Source: Capitulum mitella (Eukaryota > Arthropoda > Thecostraca > Pollicipedomorpha > Pollicipedidae). Taken from it: 64,000 nucleotides of DNA. Below are positions 47,138-58,807 of this stretch, in pieces; position 1 is the first letter of the stretch, and every line of letters begins with the position of its first letter. The position numbers and the translations under genes are program-made. The stretch spans positions 558,001 through 622,000 of the forward strand of contig CP099842.1 in the NCBI GenBank assembly GCA_030062745.1, read 5' to 3'. The notes beneath the pieces are model-generated. The model was not told the DNA's origin and made no database searches. It was given only the letters and a program-made list of their open reading frames with translations.

Positions 47138-47812
47138 TGCGTGCCGGCACGCCGCTCAGCGGCCGAGCAGACATACTGAAGTTGCATTTCCCAGGCTCAA
47201 CTGAGCAAACCACTTCGGAAAATCGTGGGCCACGGGATGGATTTCTAGAGGTAGTGAGGCCTGGTTGTGTTCCATGTTGTATTCCAATGTGTCCGCTCCT
47301 CCCTGTCAGGTCCTAAAATTCGAAGAAGTTGAGTGAGCCGCAACCACTAAAAGCAGGATCTATGGCCGTTATGAATTGGGAGCGCTTTTGATTTTAACTT
47401 GTCACCACCTCAGCTGACTGAAGGGACGTAGCCAAGCAAGGGGGCATGGGGGCCACGCCTTCCCCGAGCCAAGCGGTCTAGACTAGATATATAGTGATTT
47501 CGCAGGAATACGTAATGGTGATCACACATATGTCGCAAAAGCAAACATTATGTTTTCCTGTGCGTTAAACATGAGTCAAATTATATAAAACTGCTGCCTT
47601 CTCCTATAAAAACTTGACATTTATTCCTTCTCCGAGGAAAACCCTGGCTACGTGACTGGCTGGCTACATGATGACAGTTCTTTGCAACCGCCACGCATGT
47701 AGGCAATAATTAATTAAAAGTAGGCAACGCGATTAAAAGCAAGAAAGACGTAGCGGGCCTCGTTCGTTTGCATGAGCCACACAGGACGTCGCAACTATCG
47801 TAAGCGGTGACA

Positions 47813-48004
47813 GGTCTGCTGTTCGCGGCTCTGATCAGCGCGATAGCCACCGTCGCCGCTCGAAGCTACAGGTCTGGTGCTGGCGCTGACGCGGACTGGA
47901 CGCTGGAAACAGCGGATACTACGGCAGCGGATTCGCCCGGGCGCTTGTGGTCAAAATGCGCACGGCTAAATGTTTGGGGGCCATTATCATATCGTCTATC
48001 ATGA
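47813..48004 (+). CDS. Hypothetical: exon-like frame with a signal-peptide-like start
   Basis: After a possible acceptor (GTGACAG), the frame reads LLFAALISAIATVAARSYRSG, a hydrophobic stretch ending in Ala-Ala like a signal peptide, then an acidic/Ser-Ala segment, and stops at 48004. There is no ATG in this frame, so it would need an upstream exon, possibly from the promoter at 47130. No family was recognised. It could be chance. Confidence 0.2.
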   Translation, partial: GLLFAALISAIATVAARSYRSGAGADADWTLETADTTAADSPGRLWSKCARLNVWGPLSYRLS

Positions 48005-48639
48005 AGCTCTCGCCACAAACTGGCCGTCCTAGTACGTGCGCGCGTGACACAAGTTGCATCTGTGACGCCAATGCCGAGCGGTTGTTTTACACGGTGAATA
48101 ATTATTTATGTACCAAGAACTGGAACCGCATTAAATAATGATCCTGGCCGCCTAGCATAATTGCGTCCACTTCTACCTCCCCCTCCCCGAAAAAAACAGT
48201 GACAGGGGAATCCATCTCGTGTGTCTTGGTACGTAAACCATCCAAAGCGCTTCATATGTTTATCTCGATGAAAATTACGTAAAATCCAGTTCACATGGAA
48301 TATCCACGAGGAGGCTTGGATACGAGATTAAATAATATTATGTCCAACCACCACGCATTTGTACACTTTGGCGAAAGCTTAATGTCGCGTGGACGGTAAA
48401 CAGTTTCAAAGTACAGCGCTCTGCTGACGGGTTCACCGGTAGTGCCATTCCACATGGAATCTGTTACGAATTCTGATTCGTTTTAACACGTCGCCAAACC
48501 TTCAGACAAATTTCCTGTCTCTGTACACTGCCCAGCTTACCACAATGAAACAGCTACTGCAAGCTCCTTTCTCCCGTACCTGATTAACCCGGTCTCTGGG
48601 CTCAGGCACATGTAGTACGCACCGCAAGGAAAAAATCGC

Positions 48640-48920
48640 AGTCGAATCCATGGCGGCTGCTGAACCCAACGGTGGCGAAACGAGAGTGACGCATGCCCCA
48701 CGCGGCCCGACAGCGCGTGGGAACGGACGTTTCAGTGCCGTCGTGCCAAGGCTGGGAAAGTGGGCGACATCGCGGCGCGCGCGGGGGCCGGAGATTGCAG
48801 CAGGCCGCGGTGGGTCACAGCCTCTGAAAAAAGACAGGCTTGGGCCGGTAGCGTACGTGTGGTCGGAAACGTGTGCCGTTTTCCGCCTCGCGGTTTTTGG
48901 CCTGCGGACGTGAATCACAG
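48640..48920 (+). other. CpG-rich block with an ATGGCGGCTGC start, possible first exon
   Basis: The block is CpG-dense and has an ATG in good context at 48650 (ATCCATGGCGG), opening an Ala/Arg/Gly-rich frame of 87 codons. The composition could produce such a frame by chance, and the minus strand is open as well. It might be a promoter-proximal exon of an unseen gene. Confidence 0.2.
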
Positions 48921-49828
48921 AGCGATTTCGGCGGCCCCACGAGCTCCGTCTTGGCAGCGAAAGGTTCGTTGACTTCTAGACAACCACGCAGACGTTTCTG
49001 TGTCAGCGTTAAATGACGCATTCGGTCGGCATCTTTATCGAGTGACAAGTCAGAGGGTTTCAGGGACTGCAATCGGGAAAGTTACCTTTACCGAACTGCT
49101 TTGGAATCCCTCACATTCTCAGACAATGCGATAGTCAAAGCATGCGAAATGGCCGCAGTAGCCGAGGTGCTGTATAAAACCCAATCGAAAGGAAAAGCAT
49201 GATACAGAACAGATCGAAATGAAACGCATGTGAAAGTGAACGAGATGAAGATGTCTCCTGCATTGTTCTCTGCTCGCCTTGTGAAGTTTTGTGCTATTCT
49301 GTTGTACTCTTCCAAGCCTGGCAGGCATTTCTGTAAGCGGCATCCCACGAAGTTTTCCACAAGCTCGGTGTCTGGCCTGAAAAGTCTCACGAAGTCGGGG
49401 TAACATCACCCTACTCTGCCTTTACCATATTTCGGGACTCGTGCATCTTGTCTACATTCGGCCGGAAATCTTCCGTCTCTTACTAGTAAAGGCACGCATG
49501 GCAAGAAACAGACGCCGTGAGAGACGTTTGCGACACGTGCGACAATACCTAGCCATTTTGCAGTCATGTAATACAGTGAACCATGGGCGGAGGAACGGGA
49601 TGGGGACAGGGGGCCATGGCCCCTTCTCATTGAGAAATTGAACACGAGTCCCATGGGAAAAAAACGTCTTTGCCCTCGCCACCCCCGCCCCTTATTTTGA
49701 ATGCCCTTATGTTCCTGTGCTATTGTGAAATGAAATATGGTTAGCATGCAGCAAAAATATGAATTGGGAATATCGTGATATCACTCCATAAGCACCTGAC
49801 GCCATAAATCAAACGGACGGCGAGAGAA

Positions 49829-49944
49829 AGAAAGAGTGAGACGGAGAGACAGACAGACAGAGAGAGACAGAGACAGAGAGATAGAGACAGGGACAGAGAC
49901 AGAGACAGAGACAAACAGAGAGAGAGAGAGGGACAGAGACAGAA

Positions 49945-49981
<37 letters not shown>

Positions 49982-50045
49982 GACAGAGAGATAGTGACAG
50001 GGACAGAGACAGAGACGGAGACAAACAGGCAGAGAGATAGAGAGG
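49829..50045. repeat. Purine-rich (GA)n/(GACA)n microsatellite
   Basis: About 215 bases made of GAGAGA, GACAGA and GAGACAGG units with occasional T. The long Ser/Leu-rich frames on the minus strand are products of this repeat. Confidence 0.9.
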
Positions 50046-50072
50046 GGAAGGGGGGACTGTTAAATAAATACA

Positions 50073-51165
50073 CCCTATTCTCGTATGGGGGCTCAGAAGC
50101 CCCCTCTGGTTTTAACAACTTCACGACGTTTTGTTACTTTCCTTTCTATTGTTTCTACGTATATTGACAAATCTTCATGATTTCATTTCACCCATGGGCG
50201 GAGGGAGGAAAAACTATTGGGAGGCATCTCAAGCCATTTTTGGCACTGTGGAAAGTAAAACAAAAATGGCTGCCAAAAATGCTTTTTTAAGATAGAAATT
50301 ACAAACGTTTGATGAATGTGTAGGTAAATAACAGGGAAAACATAAAAAAATATTTTTGTTGACATGAGATCATGCCCCTAGGTTAGGTCAAGTTCAAAAC
50401 GCAAAATTTGTTTTATAGAGATATTTTTGACACTATTTCTGAAAACGAAAATTTTTGGACACATGTGACTGAGCACAGTGTCCTCTACTTGTGTTGTAAG
50501 GTTGCTGTCGACATAAGGCCGGGCCACGGAGCTATGGCCTAAGCACACCCTATCTCACGACGGCCATAAACAGGACTTTCAGAAACATAGCCCTCTGAAA
50601 TAATTGGAAACGCCCACAAGCACAATGAAATGAAGTCAGGGCTGTGTCAGGTCTATGTAATTCCGAGGTCATTTGAAGTCATTTAAAGTGGAAACTGGTA
50701 AGTTGACCTGCTGAGCTGGACATGACCATGACAGCTCCCCTTTTTTGGGATGCCCTGATGCCGCCTATGCCAACAGTATATAAGCAATGTAATGCTGTTT
50801 GTGCTTGTTAAATGTAATATGACTACTAAAGGTCGCAAATGGGCTTATTACTTGCAAGTTAATCAAGTTCTGAACGAAATATTTGTACATTTTGGAATCG
50901 CTGTGCATAGCTCTGAATTTTCTATACAAAAAAATCCGAACGTTGGGGCCAAAATAAAAGTCCGGCCGATTAGCCCCGTCTCCTGCATGCATTGTTTGCA
51001 AGATTTCAAAACTTCGTTTCAGAAAAATGCAATTTGCGATTTCGCGAACTGATTGCGGTTTACGGTGGACCACATCGGACGGCTAGTTCTCCGAGGTCTC
51101 AGGGGGCCAAAAAAGCCCGCTCCCCATACCGGACTGCGTCCTACAGTTATGGGCACGGGATAGGG
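50073..51165 (+). mobile_element. Diverged family A TTAA element
   Basis: It starts CCCTATTCTCG and ends GGGATAGGG. The flanks no longer read TTAA on the left (TACA) and read CTAA on the right. The inside follows the family A order: hairpin, TTTTGTTACTTTCCTTTCTATTG, GGGCGGAGG, GGCCATGAC-type motifs, the TGACATAAGGCCGGGCCACGG region with differences, and the right subterminal box at about 51049-51100. The AGGTCA array has decayed but keeps its 10-base step near 50666-50697. This is an old copy. Confidence 0.75.
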
Positions 51166-52184
51166 CTAAAGGGAGTGAAGCATCTCCAGATACTGAGGTA
51201 ATCGATTGCACTTTCAAACAGTTGAATGAGTCTATTGATTGCGGAGTTCCTGAGTGCTGGCGAAAATACATTACGAACCGCCTTTTTTCGGAAAATCTAT
51301 TTTGCAGACTAGGGGCAGTCCACGCACACGAAACGAATCTAATTGGCCCTGTGTCATGTTATGGCAAATGGATAAAGAGATAAAGATAGATAAAAATGAA
51401 CGGTAAAAACGAAACAGTAGCAGTGAAAGAACGGTAGAAATGAAGCTTAGAAGAATACGCGGTAAGCACACCGACAAAACCACGCTCATACATACGTACA
51501 TTTCAAAGGACTCATCGACAGACTTGCGTTACCCATCATTTTACCAGCGTGTCTGTCCCGAGCCACGTTACCACGATGCCAGCATCTAGTGGTTTGAAAT
51601 GTTGGTTGGCAACGTGCTGTACATGGTGGGGGCCCTGAAGCGAAACTGGCGCTGACCCGGCCGACCTGGCCTGGGGCTGAATCACTAAGCGTTAGCTGCA
51701 ACGGCGGCGCTTTGAAGATGACGTCATAACAGCCAACCGCGCAGCAGAACCACAAAGAGCTGCTTGTGACTTGACCTTGTTCCGCAACCTTAGAAAACCT
51801 AATGGGAGAAGTAGCGCATTCGCATGAGAGTAGCAGCGTATCGGAGTAGTAGTTCATAGTGCCAGACAGAAGGGGGTGGGAGTCTTCGTTATCTGTAAAC
51901 ATTCGGCTTATTTTTCTCGTCGTTTGGCCTGGCTGACTTGGCTATTTTTAGTAGCCAAATGCGAAACAATGGAGGACATATAGTGGAAATTTTAATGAGG
52001 CCCTAGGAAACAGAAACAGGATACTATCACAGTGCCTTGGAAGTGTCGGTGATGTAGTGAGAAAAAGAAGGCCATCGTTATTGTTTCTTTGTTTCTATTC
52101 CTTTTGTTTGCTGACAATCACAGGCCAATTCATTTGTAAACATTTGTATATACATATCTCAATAATCATCTTTATCACCTTGAA
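51166..52184. other. No gene recognised
   Basis: A minus-strand frame of 138 codons at 51486-51902 has no recognisable domain and ordinary composition. No splice or promoter evidence supports it. Confidence 0.4.
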
Positions 52185-52315
52185 ATTAGGGATGTATAAA
52201 GTATAACCATCAGAACTGAAGGAAGAAGGGGCGAGTGTTTCGCAAAGTTTTCGGCAGGCACTCGGCTCCATCCTTGATCCTTACTTTTGTTCCTTCAGCA
52301 AATTACATCCCTAAT
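52185..52315. mobile_element. Small foldback element (131 bp)
   Basis: Perfect 12-bp terminal inverted repeats, ATTAGGGATGTA and TACATCCCTAAT. Inside are a second pair, CTGAAGGAA (52216-52224) with TTCCTTCAG (52290-52298), and a third, CGAGTG with CACTCG. TAGGGATGTA-type ends recall hAT MITEs. No target duplication was recognised. Confidence 0.65.
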
Positions 52316-55300
52316 CTGTCATCCCTGTTTTCACAGAAAATGTGCAGTCTCATACAGACACTGTCTTGTACGTAGTAAAATTTAGAAGCTGTCTGATAGA
52401 TGAACGCAGATGGTAATGTCATATGTGATTGTTGTAAGAAAAATAAGAATATTCAGGGGAGACGCCGCTTTTTTATTTGCACGACGGGGATCAAACGACT
52501 GGAATATGACGTAAGGGATATTGGTTGCAGTGACTTGAATATACTAAATTGTTCGTAGGCTCAATGGTTCCGTCGCCTCTTCCTGCTGACAGCGCAACAC
52601 CGCCATTCGCGTGCGCTTGTAATCTTGCCAAATGCCATGCATGATACAGCCAAATGCTATCGACATTAAGTCTCCGAACCGCCATAAAAATGCAAATGTA
52701 TGCATGCATAAACGTATGCTTCAGCATTCCTGAGTCTGCACCGCAACATTTCTATTGGCAGGGAAATGCTCTCAAGCATTTTGTTCTCAGTAACACCAAA
52801 ATTCTTGAAATGAGTCCCACAAAGAGCGTGCAACTTTTGCTCGCGGAAAGGAAGGCGCACCTCAGAGCCGCATGTGCTCTATCCCTTTTCTTCGTGGTGT
52901 TACTAAATATTGACTTACAACAACGACCATAACTAAAGAAGCAGAAATGCATCTGAAACTACCAAAAAATGGTTTGACATGCCTTCAAGAAACGTCCCCA
53001 CAGTGTGCCAATGTCGCTCACTGCGAGCATAATTTTAAATGAAGTAGTTTTTAAAACCCTTCCGGGTCGTATAGATGTTATCTCCTCGCTGTTACCTTTA
53101 TGTTTTGGTAAGAATATGGGTGTGGTAGCGATCTTCGTAAGGGGCATATATGACATACATCTGTTCAGCCGTGAGGTAGATAATTCTGCGTCCTTCGAGG
53201 GATTTGTAAAAAGGAGAACTCTGCTGGATTGTGACTGCTGGAACTTGGCGCTACATACTTAACTTTTAATCCAGTCAAGAATCAAGTATTATGAACACAA
53301 CTATTGGAATTTACATACTACCTACCATATACCTGTGGCTACTATATGAGAATGGGCTGTCATCTTTAGCAGCAGTGGTCTGACTTTGTTGCATTTTTTT
53401 CATGTTAAGTTCGGAGGGCCTGCTAGACTCATTGCTGAGTCATTGCTCTCGAATGCTGCCGTCAGTGTGGTAGTGAAAGTGTTTTCACTTTCATGGAGGA
53501 TACATGACGTCAGAAGTGTGCACTGTGATTGCCGGAAGACAATGCCAAGTACAAAACTGCCTTTTTCCTGTGCGCAGCGTGGGTATCTACGTTACAAACC
53601 TACAAGATAGCCTTCAGTGCCACGCCCGCTCCTTCAAGGAAACGACCGCGACAAATTGCAGCGGATTTCGTAAGCGTATTTCGCACGTTGCCGTGCTCGT
53701 GCGTTGTTCAAATGGCGCCGTTCCTTTTTGCGTTGCACACGAACGATATGTTCTCTTTCACATTACAGACGCGGTATGCTGTTTCGCAAACCACATTTGG
53801 AATGTGACACTTGTCACTTCGACGGCATAGTCGGATTACGCAAGTTCAAGCACCTCCGATTCACGCGGGTAACCTTTGGTACATGCTATGGGTAGTTGAT
53901 ATATGTACATGTCCAGTTCATACATGTCCAGACATCTCGCAACGAGTCTGTGCTAGAGGTTCGCTCCTCGAAGCTTTGCGCTCAAGATGTCAACGCTGAG
54001 ACGAGACGTGTACATTGTTTTTTTTTCCAAGCCCCACACCAACCGTCGAGGTGTTCTAGAGCATCAAACGGCCTTTCCTAACTCCCTCTCGTGTTCAATG
54101 CCGGACGTGGGCCAAGTCAAGCGCATTCTGTGGCGAAGTAACACAGGGCTTGGCTTCTAAACCACAGGGGAGTTTTACTTGTTGAGGTTCCCAAACGACG
54201 TTACGCTTGTTCGTTACCTTTATCAGTCGGAGGTCCCGTAAGACATCCAGGCCCCGTCAAATTTCTGGAGTTGTTCGCGTTTCTGCGCCCTGGTAAGATG
54301 GGCCTTTGACGATTGACCTTGTAACGCACTGGGACGCCTCACATTTTTAGTCAGCGATGCACTAGATGACTCTCGCTATCGCGCTGCCCAGACATCGGGA
54401 CGTCACATTCTGGGGCCTCTGCATGGCGAGGTCTTCGAAACGTACCAGACTGTTTTCGGACTTCACCTGCTTCGGGTCTTTTCAGGTGTCAAGGTCTTTG
54501 CGCCACCGTAGACATGATACAACTGCATTCGAGGCCCCTAAGGGCCAGGAGTTTCCATGGCGCTTCAGCGGCGACCTTAGGCTGATGGCTGACTCGGCAC
54601 GGGTTGATAACGTCAAGGATCTCTGACGTCACGGGATCTGACGCCAACAGCAGCATTATCTGCCGCCCGCCATGGTTTGTATATATTATGCGCGCATGAA
54701 GATACAAGCAGGCTCTGCTGTGTAGACACAAAGCCATGGTGGAGTCAGGCAGACATGAGCCGGGATCCCGGTAGAATGCAGGTTATCCTCGTTTTGCGTC
54801 CGATTCTAAACCGAACAGGGTAAGTGCTGCGTCACCGGGGCGCCGCTTTGCTCCAGAGGGACACGAACCTTCCGAAATGACGCAATGACCAGCCCAGGTC
54901 AACGAGGGACTGCATACAACATGAGGATATTCTGCATTCCATCGGGATTCAGGCGCCTGTCTAGAGTCAGGCATCAAGCTGGCCATCCATGCGCATTTCT
55001 TTCGTTATTTTCTCATCTGGGCATTGGTGGCCAAACGATTTGCACGCATGAGACATTTGGTTAACCTCTTGACACGGACAACAAAGCTCTGGCTACGACG
55101 GTGATCCCCTATAACGGGTGCTTTGTGCCATATCATTCCGTTGGCCCTCGTGTTGATTTATATGTTGCTTAGTTTTTGTTGAGCACTCCTAGAGATTACC
55201 CAAACGGGAAGTAATTTAGATGGAGTGAGGAAACGAATATAGCGAGCTCCAGCGAGGAGAACGAGCTAGTATACTATACGTAATCATACATGTGGTGGTA

Positions 55301-56299
55301 GTTTGGATTTCTGAATGCTTGTTTGCCTGTTTGTTTGCTAGGATATTTTGTTTGCTATCGATATTTTTCATGAATTGATACGAGAAGCTGCAGAAATTTG
55401 GTAACAAATCTTAAATTAGTAAATTCTTTATAGCCCAATAAGATATGTTTGTCCTGAATATTTGCAAATTATATATGACAGAGAAGCACATCAGTAAAAA
55501 GTACTTGCACAAACATCTTTGTCGGTTTTGCTTTTGAATGCCTGGACGAAACTGATCAACAGAAGCATGGTGGTGGATATCAAAAATGCTAAGCAAAATG
55601 AACTCGCTCAAAGATGACATCGGCACAGTGTTGATGACCGCTATAGGCGCTCTGTGGAAACTGACTGTAATGCCAGGTGAGAACCAGCAAGAGAGCAGGT
55701 CCACGATGACTTGATGGAATCAGTTTTCAGTGATTGTAACACCTGGGATCTGAGTAACATGGTCCACGTAACAGATGAAGGCTGAAGTGCTGATTTCCGC
55801 CATACGCCTGCGACATAATCATGGGCGTCCAAAAAAACCTTGCGGACGTTTTATGAAGATAGATTGAGTTTGAAGTCGAGTTGCGTTTTTGCGATTTGCG
55901 ACCCTGGCGTTGCGTTTCTGCCATGAATGCTCGCAGCAGACTATTGACGGGTCGCAATACCCAACCCGAATGTCCATCTTCTTACTGCCGAGACAGCCAT
56001 GCATCGCTGCCTTGAAATGTGTGGACGCGAGTACGCGTTGCAGCTCTAGCTTCAGGAGCCACGCCTAGCTGCGCAGGTTCTGAAATGTGAAACCTGAATG
56101 TCTTGCTTGAAGCTTCGTGGTTGGTGTTTAAACAAGCATTAAACATGGATTCCAAGCGTTTCGATTGCCGACTTTATTGCTGCTCCCATTACTTACATTT
56201 CCAAAACGAGCCCTTTGCCTGCTCGTGTCGCACATTTATCGAATCATGCGGTCCACCAGTTGTCTATCAGAAAGCATGATTGACATCCACCTGCTGCAC
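52316..56299. other. No gene supported
   Basis: The interval contains several short open frames on both strands with no recognised domains. It has a TGACGTCA palindrome at about 53505-53512 and a perfect short hairpin at 53474-53493. If exons of a spliced gene lie here, I could not identify them. Confidence 0.4.
53474..53493. other. Perfect 8-bp stem with TTTT loop
   Basis: TGAAAGTG, TTTT, CACTTTCA. It does not match the histone 3' stem-loop or another element I know. Confidence 0.5.
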
Positions 56300-56850
56300 G
56301 CGTTCATGATCGCGACCTGTCTGTCCTGCCTTGGTTAGAAGTCTTTCCCCACAGCCATGATCTGGCACTGCGCCATACAGGCCCTCCACGCGTCCATCCC
56401 GTCGAACCTGGGAATGTTCTCGCTGTGTCTGGGTGGCCCTTAGGCCATCGTCCACGGCGAACGTGACGGCTACAGCTTGCGCCTGGCCTGAATGAACGGA
56501 CGCACACTGTCGGACAGCTGACGAGCCTCGTCATGGTGTTACCGGGCAGTTTTAGACCGTCCATGGCCATCCGGTGCATTTCTGATGTGCCCTCTTCCGT
56601 TTCCTGTTTGAAACAAGTGAATTCTTAACCCAGGCGACTGATGACATTGTCGACTCGGCTCAGCTTAATTTTCATTTTCGTTCAGACGGCATCCAGCATT
56701 TCTGTGATTAGGTCTATCGTTGCCGCTTACTAATCGAGGTTGTCGACCTGCTGATCCAGATTCTGCTGTAACACAATGGCTCGCTGGCTCGGGGGGTATG
56801 GTTGCAGTCATGTACAAAGTCACGACTGACGGGGGAGTAACGGGCAAGCA
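56300..56850 (-). pseudogene. Possible retrotransposon gag relic
   Basis: Broken minus-strand frames include FDGMDAWRACMAQCQIM near 56400-56350, similar to the FDG-x-x-x-W-x-x-(Y/F)...QF motif of Ty3/gypsy gag proteins, preceded by a QQNLDQQVDNLD coiled-coil-like piece near 56750. Several stops interrupt it. Recognition is from memory and weak. Confidence 0.3.
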
Positions 56851-57266
56851 GTTAGCTTTTTCACAGGCAGACCTACTGGAAAAATGAAAATTGGGGACTC
56901 AGACAAAAACTAATGTTTTTAAAAAGAAATAATTTGCTGTAATCAAGCAAATTTAGTGGCATTCGCCCTGTGCCTGATGATAATAAATTCCCATCTACTC
57001 TAGTAATACACTTACAATAACAGAACACTTAATATAAGTCTGTTTTCTCAAAGACAACAGAGCTGCCATTTTTCAGTGCAGAGTCCTGCACGGTTAAGCC
57101 TTTGCCTGCTGGCCCATGGGCTTTGGTGGACTGAAATGTGTTGCACGGTCCAGAACGTTTTTCTGCGGAAATAAAAAATGGCGGCAAGACCTACAGAACA
57201 CATAGCACAAATGTATACCATTCGCATCATCTGGCCACAGGGTATGACGTTCAGGACACTGCTTTG

Positions 57267-58433
57267 CCCTATTCCATAACGCTAATACGCATTCCGGTAT
57301 GAGGGGAAGCGCACTCGCCCCCTCCCCCCCAGACCTCGAGAACTACCGGTCCGACTTGTTCGCAAGAAACGGCAATCTATTTGCCATGGTTCTTGTGGAT
57401 ACGGGGGGGGGCAAGCAAGCAAAAGGGGAATATTTTTCACTTGTTAAAACTCCGATGTTTATCAATCGATCTTGATGAAATTGGCATGAATCGAGAGGCA
57501 ATCAATCGGACGTTCCCTTTAGCCCATATGCTAAGATTTTTTAGAAAATTCATATACGTTCACGGGGCTTGAAAAATGGAAGGAATATTCTTTGAAAACT
57601 GAATTAACGGAAAACTTGCACATGTTTTTTAGGCTTTTGGTAGCCATTCTATGCTTCAAGAGAGCAAATTGCATTGCACTGTTTTTATAACATTAGCATA
57701 AGCGGCGCCACGGGCATGAAAAAGGGAAACTGTCATGGACGCATGTTCATCGCGTCAAATAATGGTCTGTGACCTGAAATGATTTTAGGTCACATCAAAG
57801 CCACATAAAATGACTTCGGGTTTGCTTCATTGTGTTTGAAAATGTTTCCAGTCACTTGAATCTACGATATTTCTAAAACTTCTGTTTATAGCTGTCGTTA
57901 TATATAGGGTAGACGCGCGGGCATTGTAAGCTGTAGTTCCTTGACCCGACTTGATAGCAGCCTGAAACTTGTAACGTGTGTAGAGAATACTGTGTTAACA
58001 TTTATGTATTCAGATTTTTTTGTTTAAAAAAAAACGCCAAAATCTTTACATACAACCAAATTTTGAACTTTACCTTGACCTGACTTTGTGAAGTGACCTC
58101 AGGTCAAAACTATGTCTTCTGTTTGTCCACTTACTTACCTATGCACTCATTTTAGTTTTTAAGATCCTGTCTGTAAAAAAATATTTCCGGTAACCATTTT
58201 TCTGTTACCTTTAACGGTGCCAAAACCAGCCCAGGGTGCCTTCCATAAACGTGGTCTGGATCCGCCCCTAGGCGACATAAATTATGCAGATTGAACGTTA
58301 TACTTACAAAGGGTAGACAGGAAAAGCGATCCGTTTTGTGAAGCTATTTGAAAAATCCTACAAATGGCGAGCGAAAAACTAGAGGCTTCATTATCAAATC
58401 AAGGGGCTTCTGGAGCCCCATACTGAAGTGGGA
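57267..58433 (-). mobile_element. Diverged family A TTAA element, reversed
   Basis: The right flank is TTAA at 58434-58437; the left end starts CCCTATTCC at 57267 after TTTG. Read on the minus strand it has a GGGGCTCCAGAAGCCCC hairpin near its start, family A-like internal sequence with TGACCT/AGGTCA motifs (about 58078-58105), and the subterminal box at about 57331-57385 (CTCGAGAACTACCGGTCCGA, AAACGGCAATC). Its length, 1167 bp, fits the family. Old copy. Confidence 0.7.
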
Positions 58434-58740
58434 TTAAAAGGAAATACATCAGTCCCTATTTATTGCCTAACAGAGTTCGTGAAGCAGGAATGAATAATTC
58501 TCATAAAACATACCAACACGTGATCAGATTCACAACACAATTCAGCATATCACTTCTTTAGTAGCAATGCTCGAATGACGTTAAGTGACCTGTCAAGTTT
58601 CGGTAAATTTCTTCAGTAGTCCTGAATGTCCGCCGCATCCGGTTTCTTTGCGCAATGGGCGTGACTCTAGAGCTTATCTCTGAGGAACATAGCACGGACG
58701 TCCAACTACAGTGCAAAGGAAAAGCGTCCTCCATCGTGCA

Positions 58741-58746
58741 TATAAA
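58741..58746 (+). promoter_or_regulatory. TATA box of glycine-rich gene D
   Basis: TATAAA about 65 bases upstream of the ATG of gene D. The distance is like that in genes A-C. Confidence 0.7.
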
Positions 58747-58807
58747 GACAGGGGCTGCACAGTCATCTCAGCAGTCACAGACCGCAGCCGCCAGCGACTT
58801 ATCCACA

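Noticed and set aside
49741-50124. Minus-strand Leu/Ser-rich frames of 127 and 71 codons
   Set aside because: They are translations of the GA/GACA microsatellite.
51486-51902. 138-codon minus-strand frame
   Set aside because: Length alone is not convincing; no recognisable motif, paralogue or promoter.
53474-53493. Histone mRNA 3' stem-loop
   Set aside because: The stem sequence and loop differ from the histone consensus and no histone gene is nearby.
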